DNA of 64,000 bases from NCBI RefSeq assembly GCF_007992715.1, contig NZ_BKAU01000002.1, positions 248,001 through 312,000 of the forward strand, written 5' to 3'. The notes beneath the pieces are model-generated. The model was not told the DNA's origin. It did no database searches and saw nothing but the letters and a program-made list of their open reading frames with translations. The translations under genes and the position numbers were made by a program. The stretch is from Chitinophaga cymbidii. Its GTDB lineage: Bacteria > Bacteroidota > Bacteroidia > Chitinophagales > Chitinophagaceae. Shown one piece after another: positions 60,101 to 64,000 of this stretch (position 1 is its first letter; every line of letters begins with the position of its first letter).

Positions 60101-60389
60101 CCGTAGCGGGAAACGTATAGGTGATCTTCTTCGTAGTGGGCGTGAGGGTTGTAGTGACGTGGGAATAGGGGAAAGACGGGCTTCCGCAAAATGACAGCAC
60201 AGCGGAATTATAAATGACGGAAACTTCCACATTTCCCGTGATATTACTGTAATTGTAATTTGCAAACACCTGGAAGCTGTTGCCTGCTGTATAAGGCTGC
60301 GAGCCCTGCGGCGCCAGTGAAAGCCCTACCTGCTGCGCACTGGCCGTAAAAGCGCAAAGCATCAATAGTATCGTGATCAACTTTTTCAT
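57180..60389 (-). CDS. Large exported repeat protein (DUF11/PKD-type adhesin or surface filament)
   Basis: 1069 aa. Signal peptide about 1-18. Beta-sandwich modules follow: early repeats with GNVEVSVIYNSAVLSF and CFNYICPQTCFGQNISATF, DUF11-like conserved repeats near 460-545 (NICLKFRNTGTLGLNNGVLNYTLTNAL) and 585-700 (VTYQVTVKNTGNTPIDSIVLIDRMP), and a Cys-rich module near 840-930 (CCALQIKSICLRITFKDKDCNTCDTVIC). A PKD-like end follows (TQQLINTPYTHTFSQPGTYTVSYTAYCGGKVCEVCRYKVVV). No C-terminal sorting signal of the Por type is obvious. It lies 17 bp behind the 700-aa gene, so both form one operon. Confidence 0.82.
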   Translation of the reverse strand: MKKLITILLMLCAFTASAQQVGLSLAPQGSQPYTAGNSFQVFANYNYSNITGNVEVSVIYNSAVLSFCGSPSFPYSHVTTTLTPTTKKITYTFPATAGNNQTGVIMICFNYICPQTCFGQNISATFNGTISAPAHSLTSNAAAQTVNAVVNNNWTGQHTFYSYNQLTNEVTFKVTVYGSSCFSTNNPFFVVNPSAGTLVSATDATVSGNTFTPLNATTFSPGSSYTYYYTIRVPCDVVNTLLTSNITLKGDNCNNSNVTIRQYPAASHLLPAQTGASPSATIAVQAFNGYFRLRVANNGNTPLNTLISNTLPPVKTNFVQFNSTTQSTGLNVNLQYFDCGNIPSAIYPLTAGNSNSTPPVYATKADITVNNLQPAQEAIFFIYYDLTNSCAGMPTQSSYTINTTLTYQCTAEGLANVCQVCDPGTEDTSGSATYTLSPNIACIPQSSPSGCFEPGDTVNICLKFRNTGTLGLNNGVLNYTLTNALSFVPGSEVFTGFSSNPVYQPGTSVKWDLPPIPTGQTVYGVCFKAVVTQTAPYGGQVLNFSVTGTGYNGSGSCPFVVNICALPMAEVEKLVKGNLDATFSTNGNGHPGSVVTYQVTVKNTGNTPIDSIVLIDRMPFVNDRTIMACAPRNSQFAVFPTGPITIPGATVTYSSTPNVASNWITAATSCAAPGTFSPTFAPNNLKIELPVTIAPGNTEVFTFTAQVPANAAPGQMACNSIGMICRFVANNNIASALNPVESNVVCLTVQERVEPPPPCEPCKDLVTAASGTQGQISKQDDHYLLSAGVDFSISKPVQEVRISLANLDYSWENKGCADCQVPAIGRGCLFPQSATQTIGGLVWDNYSNAPLPPNANIDECMEELIWKLGSAAPAGTYNVPLQISLPAPTVPECCALQIKSICLRITFKDKDCNTCDTVICIRPATEPDCCRGGRWTANSIAWGLVSHNPDVALAKKEKTTITGPVAAASKINAKCDTTYRLSSSVAYSFFAKYICGGSACPQNMELSIVGPNTNITQQLINTPYTHTFSQPGTYTVSYTAYCGGKVCEVCRYKVVVKGGVTGTPLPAEK

Positions 60390-60406
60390 CTGTCAGGTTT
60401 TAATCG

Positions 60407-62509
60407 TTAGTGTTTCGGGATTTGTGTTCCTTCATAACATACCAGCCGCTCACAGGTCTTGCAGTCCTTGTCCGTAAAGGTGTAGCGGATGCATATCCTG
60501 ATGTCCCGCCGGCAGCAGTCCAGCTGCGCCAGCCCCGGGAGCGCGATGTGCATGTTCAGGGCAAGGTCCCCCTGGTTGTTGCAATCCCATTGAATGATCT
60601 TGGCCGGTGACGGAGCGCCGTTGATCTGGCCGCCGCCGTTCCATTGCGCCTGGTTGCTGCCGGTAAAATGATAGACAGCGCTTTCATCTTTTGCGCAGTC
60701 GCGGCAGGCCGGATCAATATTGGACTCACCGATGTAAACGATTTGCGCCGTTACCTTCGTGATATTTTTGGGCGTAACGGTGAATTGCTGGCTGATGGCT
60801 GCTTCACCGGTGTTAACGAGGGTAAACGACTGCGCCCCGGTAACGATGTTCATGTTCGCGGGATCATCGCAATAAGTACAGATGCAGCAGGGCAGGCTGA
60901 TCGTATCCGCACAGGGAATGTGCGCCGGCACGCTCAGGGTCGGGCACTGGTAGGAAAAATCGTAGAACACCCGCAGTTGCTTGTTGCACATGTCACCCAC
61001 CACGTCGAAGCTGAAAGAAGTACTATTTGTTGTAACGGTGAACGGATTGGCGGGTTGTATGTTTACCGGCGTCACCTGTGTGTTGGTCGTGGTTTCGAGG
61101 AAGACGGGATCAAAGGTAATAATGGCGGATGTAACGCCCGCGCTGTTCGGCAGGATGTTGGCATGCCCGTATACGCGGATGGTATCGCCGCCGATGCATT
61201 TGGTGCTATCCAGCGAAAAAGCATGGTCCACAGTACAATTATTCTGGATATTGAAGGCGGCGATATTACTGTTCCCGTTGTTCTCATAAACAGGAACGGA
61301 AGCCGCGAGGAAGATGCTTTTATTGGTTGATTTGATTCCGGCCGCCGGGTGATAGAAAGCGGTCAGCTGCGCTTCATAGCGGCTGACGCCGGATTTGTCT
61401 GCTTTCAGCTGTTCGCCTTTTACCGCGCCATTCCATCCGTTGAGCCAGGTGTCTTCCAACACCTTTATCCTGCGTCCTTCCTGTATCTTCCAGATGATCA
61501 GCTTCATGCCGGATTGAGGGAAATCGGAAGGAATGTAATGGAAGAACAGGTGGCCGTTATGCAGACTGGCGGTCATGTGCCGGTCGGGGGAGAGGATGAC
61601 GGGCGCTGTGGCGGTTTGTTTTCTTTGCGGGTCTTTTTGTTGTGACGGGACGGGCTGTTGCTCCGTGGACTGCAAGAGCGGTTTTTCCACGCCGCCGTCC
61701 CGCGTTTTCCCACCGGGCAAATGGAACGCAATCCCGCCCTGCAATCCGAACGAAGACAGTTTCGATTCAACGCTGCGGGTAATGGCTTTCCCTTCCACAT
61801 ACTGCCCATAATTGTAGGCGCCATCCACCGGCTCGCCCAGGGGCTGCCAGTAGGTGCTGGTAGTTGTGATAGCGGGGCCGCTTACATATTCTGCGCCGGC
61901 CCACAGCGACAAATGCCTGCCGATCCGCAGGCCCGCTTTCAGCTGCGGCGCCACCGTGAGGCCGCCCGCCGCCGTTTCATCCACCGAAAAGAAAGTAATA
62001 TAACGTTTACGGTCAAACGCGCTGGACGGAGTTATGGAATCACCGATGCTGAATCCTCCGCGCGACACATTCGTATAGCCGAGCCTGATACCCGGAGAAA
62101 TGAAAAAGCGGCCGGCGCTCCATTGCAGCTGTGGCCCTGCCGAGAATGAAAACGCGCGGCTGTTCTTCACACCCTCCGGTGCGGAAGGACTGATAGCGCC
62201 TTCCGTCAGCCGGTAATTTTTTTGCACGAACGAAAGGCTGTTGTCCGCTTTCAACCATGTATAGCTGCCAGCCACATCAAGGCCCAGCGAAAGGGCCGGG
62301 GCCGGTTTGAAAACAGGGATAAACACATTGCCTGTCAACCGTGGACCGTTGCCGAAGAAGGCGCTGTCTTTGAGATAAGTGGATGTTGTTTGCGCGATGC
62401 CTCCGCCGAGCGAGATAACGGGACCTTCCGCTTTTTTACTGCCGGGTTGCCCTTGAGCAAAGGCGGCGGGTGCAAACAGGAGCATCAAAAGAGTTAACCG
62501 ATTTTTCAT
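60407..62509 (-). CDS. Outer-membrane beta-barrel protein with Cys-rich C-terminal module
   Basis: 700 aa from ATG 62509. Signal peptide about 1-18. Residues about 30-270 alternate short hydrophobic strands and Gly/Asp turns (SLGLDVAGSYTWL, FFISPGIRLGYTNVSRGGFSIGD, LKAGLRIGRHLSLWAGAEYVSGP), typical of a PorP/OmpW-like barrel. Then a Lys/Gln linker and a beta domain near 300-400. The C-terminal 300 residues include CCRRDIRICIRYTFTDKDCKTCERLVCYEG, closely related to the module of the 1069-aa neighbour. It may anchor or assemble that protein. It is first of a two-gene operon. Confidence 0.8.
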   Translation of the reverse strand: MKNRLTLLMLLFAPAAFAQGQPGSKKAEGPVISLGGGIAQTTSTYLKDSAFFGNGPRLTGNVFIPVFKPAPALSLGLDVAGSYTWLKADNSLSFVQKNYRLTEGAISPSAPEGVKNSRAFSFSAGPQLQWSAGRFFISPGIRLGYTNVSRGGFSIGDSITPSSAFDRKRYITFFSVDETAAGGLTVAPQLKAGLRIGRHLSLWAGAEYVSGPAITTTSTYWQPLGEPVDGAYNYGQYVEGKAITRSVESKLSSFGLQGGIAFHLPGGKTRDGGVEKPLLQSTEQQPVPSQQKDPQRKQTATAPVILSPDRHMTASLHNGHLFFHYIPSDFPQSGMKLIIWKIQEGRRIKVLEDTWLNGWNGAVKGEQLKADKSGVSRYEAQLTAFYHPAAGIKSTNKSIFLAASVPVYENNGNSNIAAFNIQNNCTVDHAFSLDSTKCIGGDTIRVYGHANILPNSAGVTSAIITFDPVFLETTTNTQVTPVNIQPANPFTVTTNSTSFSFDVVGDMCNKQLRVFYDFSYQCPTLSVPAHIPCADTISLPCCICTYCDDPANMNIVTGAQSFTLVNTGEAAISQQFTVTPKNITKVTAQIVYIGESNIDPACRDCAKDESAVYHFTGSNQAQWNGGGQINGAPSPAKIIQWDCNNQGDLALNMHIALPGLAQLDCCRRDIRICIRYTFTDKDCKTCERLVCYEGTQIPKH

Positions 62510-62647
62510 ATGCCTAGTTTTAAACAGGAATAACACCACCATCGGCGGCATATCAGGCATATATCAACGGGCAGGGGAATTTGTTACCCTTCTTGTCTGG
62601 GGTGGAAGATAAGGGGCTGTTTCGAGGTTTCAGGGATGGCTGCACGG

Positions 62648-62833
62648 TCAGCTTCCGGGATAGGTTTCCCGCGGTGTTCCGCCACCGGCTTTTTTATTGT
62701 CCGGTTCCAGCGGTGGAACGGAGCGGTTGATCAGCTTGTCATCGCCTTTTTTCTTCTTTTTGAGGCCTTGTATAGCGATATACGCGGCCAGCAATATGAC
62801 GATCGCTATAACAGCAATGATAATTTCGAGCAT
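62648..62833 (-). CDS. Small single-helix membrane protein
   Basis: 61 aa from ATG 62833 (the longer frame starts in non-coding context). Helix LEIIIAVIAIVILLAAYIAI at residues 2-21, then a Lys-rich stretch (QGLKKKKKGDDKL) and a Pro/Gly tail. It would lie in the inner membrane with a cytoplasmic tail, or be a FeoB-associated-like or DUF-type small protein. Function unknown. Confidence 0.62.
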   Translation of the reverse strand: MLEIIIAVIAIVILLAAYIAIQGLKKKKKGDDKLINRSVPPLEPDNKKAGGGTPRETYPGS

Positions 62834-62880
62834 GGCAGATCGTTTTGATCTATACAACCTGCACATATACCATGCCTGAA

Positions 62881-62912
62881 AAGCGAAGGCTGTTCCCGGT
62901 GGAACAGCCTTC
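62881..62912 (-). terminator. Rho-independent terminator of the second GH43 gene
   Basis: Perfect 12-bp stem GAAGGCTGTTCC/GGAACAGCCTTC with a 4-nt loop. On the minus strand it is followed by GCTTTTC. Confidence 0.82.
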
Positions 62913-62937
62913 TTTCTGTAAACGTGGTATATGCTGC

Positions 62938-63903
62938 TTATAGCGGCCGTGGCGCTACGCCTTCAAAAGTCATTTTTATGGGAATGATCTTCCCGTCTGC
63001 GTCAAACTTCATGACATCCACACATGTTTCCCTTTCATTGGCGCCTTTTTTACCCAACGGGCGGCGGTGGTACACGATATACCATTCGTCTTTGCCGGGC
63101 ACCTGGATAACGGAGTGATGGCCCGCGCCGGTGGCAATTGCCGTGTCCTGCTGAAGGATCGTGCCGATGCGCTCGAACGGTCCCATCGGGGAATCCGCAA
63201 TGGCATAGGCCACGCGGTAGTTCGGGCCGCCCCATCCGCCTTCCGACCACATGAAGTAATATTTTCCATTACGGATGAACATGAAAGGGCCTTCTACATA
63301 ATCTTTGGGCGTCACTTCCTTAAAGATGCTGCCGTCTTCAAAAGGAATGAAACCGGTGAAGTCTTTCTTCAGATGCCCCACATTGCAGTGGCCCCATCCA
63401 CCGTAATAGATATAATATTCACCGTCCTTGTCCTGGAACACGAACTGGTCGATCGGCTGTGCGCCGTTGATCACTTCATCGATGAGCGGTTTGCCGAGGT
63501 AGTCTTTGTAAGGACCGCCGGGTTTTTTCGCTACGGCTACGCCGATGCCGCCTTCCCCTTTTTTGTGCATGTCGTTCGCACCGAAAAAGAGGAAGTATTT
63601 TTTACCTTTTTTGATGACGGCGGGCGCCCACATCGCGCGGTTCGCCCATTTGACACGCTGGTTATCCAGGATGCGGGGGTGTTTCGTCCAGTGCACCAGG
63701 TCCGGTGAAGAGAACGCATCGAAGAACACCTGTTGTTCATACGGCGCGGAATACGTGGGAAATATCCAGTATTGCTTACCGAAAACAATGCCTTCGGGAT
63801 CGGCGTACCAACCGGGGAAAACCGGGTTGCCGGCTGTCTTTTTTTCCTGTGCCCATCCCGGCATGCTGCATGCCAGGAGCGCGATCAACATCCATCGTTT
63901 CAT
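62938..63903 (-). CDS. Exported GH43-family glycosidase
   Basis: 321 aa. Signal peptide about 1-18. GH43 propeller: GNPVFPGWYADPEGIVFGKQYWIF (Asp base near 35), MWAPAVIKKGKKYFLFFGAND near 95, PIDQFVFQDKDGEYYIYYGG (Asp near 150) and YVEGPFMFIRNGKYYFMWSEGG (acid Glu near 205). GAGHHSVIQVPGKDEWYIVYHRR near 255 supplies the His for calcium or water. Compact, with no extra binding domain. Different in sequence from the GH43 at 42289. A duplicated start region and a short upstream frame lie before it. Confidence 0.91.
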   Translation of the reverse strand: MKRWMLIALLACSMPGWAQEKKTAGNPVFPGWYADPEGIVFGKQYWIFPTYSAPYEQQVFFDAFSSPDLVHWTKHPRILDNQRVKWANRAMWAPAVIKKGKKYFLFFGANDMHKKGEGGIGVAVAKKPGGPYKDYLGKPLIDEVINGAQPIDQFVFQDKDGEYYIYYGGWGHCNVGHLKKDFTGFIPFEDGSIFKEVTPKDYVEGPFMFIRNGKYYFMWSEGGWGGPNYRVAYAIADSPMGPFERIGTILQQDTAIATGAGHHSVIQVPGKDEWYIVYHRRPLGKKGANERETCVDVMKFDADGKIIPIKMTFEGVAPRPL

Positions 63904-63976
63904 TCGTTCAGTTTTATTGTTTACGGGCCGAATGTAATGCCCGGATGGCGAACATTTTCATTCGTTCAATTTTATT
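63901..63976 (-). repeat. Duplicated translation-start region with 15-codon upstream frame
   Basis: AATAAAACTGAACGAATG (63918-63901, containing the GH43 start) recurs as AATAAAATTGAACGAATG at 63976-63959, 17 of 18 bases identical. The outer ATG (63961) opens a 15-residue frame, MKMFAIRALHSARKQ, stopping at 63914 just before the true start. It may be a leader peptide or a by-product of a 58-bp duplication. Confidence 0.6.
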
Positions 63977-64000
63977 TAGCCCATTTATCATCCATCACCC

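Noticed and set aside
59055..60194. 379-codon plus-strand frame within the 1069-aa surface protein
   Set aside because: Arg/Gly/Ala-rich shadow; the minus-strand frame has a signal peptide and clear beta-sandwich repeats.
1..64000. CRISPR arrays, rRNA operons and prophage structural genes
   Set aside because: No regularly spaced repeats, rRNA-like stretches or phage capsid/tail proteins were found.

Overview
The window comes from a Bacteroidota genome, most likely a Chitinophaga-type soil glycan degrader. The evidence is two complete ECF sigma / FecR anti-sigma / SusC / SusD sets, many lipoproteins with Bacteroidota-type lipoboxes, glycoside hydrolases of families 43 and 89, and promoters of the TTG-N19-TAnnTTTG kind instead of classical -35/-10 boxes.

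Layout. 1-10020 is the first polysaccharide utilisation locus: sigma, FecR, SusC, SusD, then an IPT/NHL-repeat lipoprotein and a beta-helix lipoprotein, closed by a strong terminator. 10114-13672 holds housekeeping and stress genes: a small lipoprotein, a two-domain VOC protein, a MerR/TipAS regulator and a NIPSNAP protein. 13782-20657 is the second locus (sigma, FecR, SusC, SusD, terminator). It is followed by a ROK kinase / MFS transporter / SIS isomerase operon (20769-23613) that probably handles the imported sugar. 23654-26464 has a BlaI/BlaR1-like pair and a truncated haemoglobin.

26549-31391 is an accessory island downstream of a tRNA-Met gene. It contains a fresh ISAon1-type insertion sequence with perfect 8-bp target duplications, a serine recombinase with a damaged 5' end, a gene fragment, and two AT-rich genes, one with a HEPN R-x4-H motif. 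A 9-bp copy of the tRNA 3' end followed by a hairpin terminator lies at its far side. 31392-36343 mixes DinB, a RhuM-Fic fusion, a MidA-type methyltransferase, an autoregulated XRE/membrane-protein operon and a thioredoxin. 36383-47905 contains GH89 and GH43 enzymes and many small or exported proteins. 48090-50189 has an OmpA-family lipoprotein, a strange tRNA-like RNA gene and exonuclease III.

50225-57017 includes the most notable system. A 50-residue lipoprotein-like peptide ending in CPACGMG (55525-55677) lies directly upstream of a DUF692/MNIO iron oxidase (54401-55519), which is followed by an FG-GAP repeat lipoprotein. This looks like an uncharacterised RiPP-type cysteine-modifying operon. 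57180-62509 encodes two large surface proteins sharing a cysteine-rich domain. 62938-63903 is a second GH43 enzyme with a duplicated start region upstream.

All functions are inferred by reading the sequence. No database search was run.
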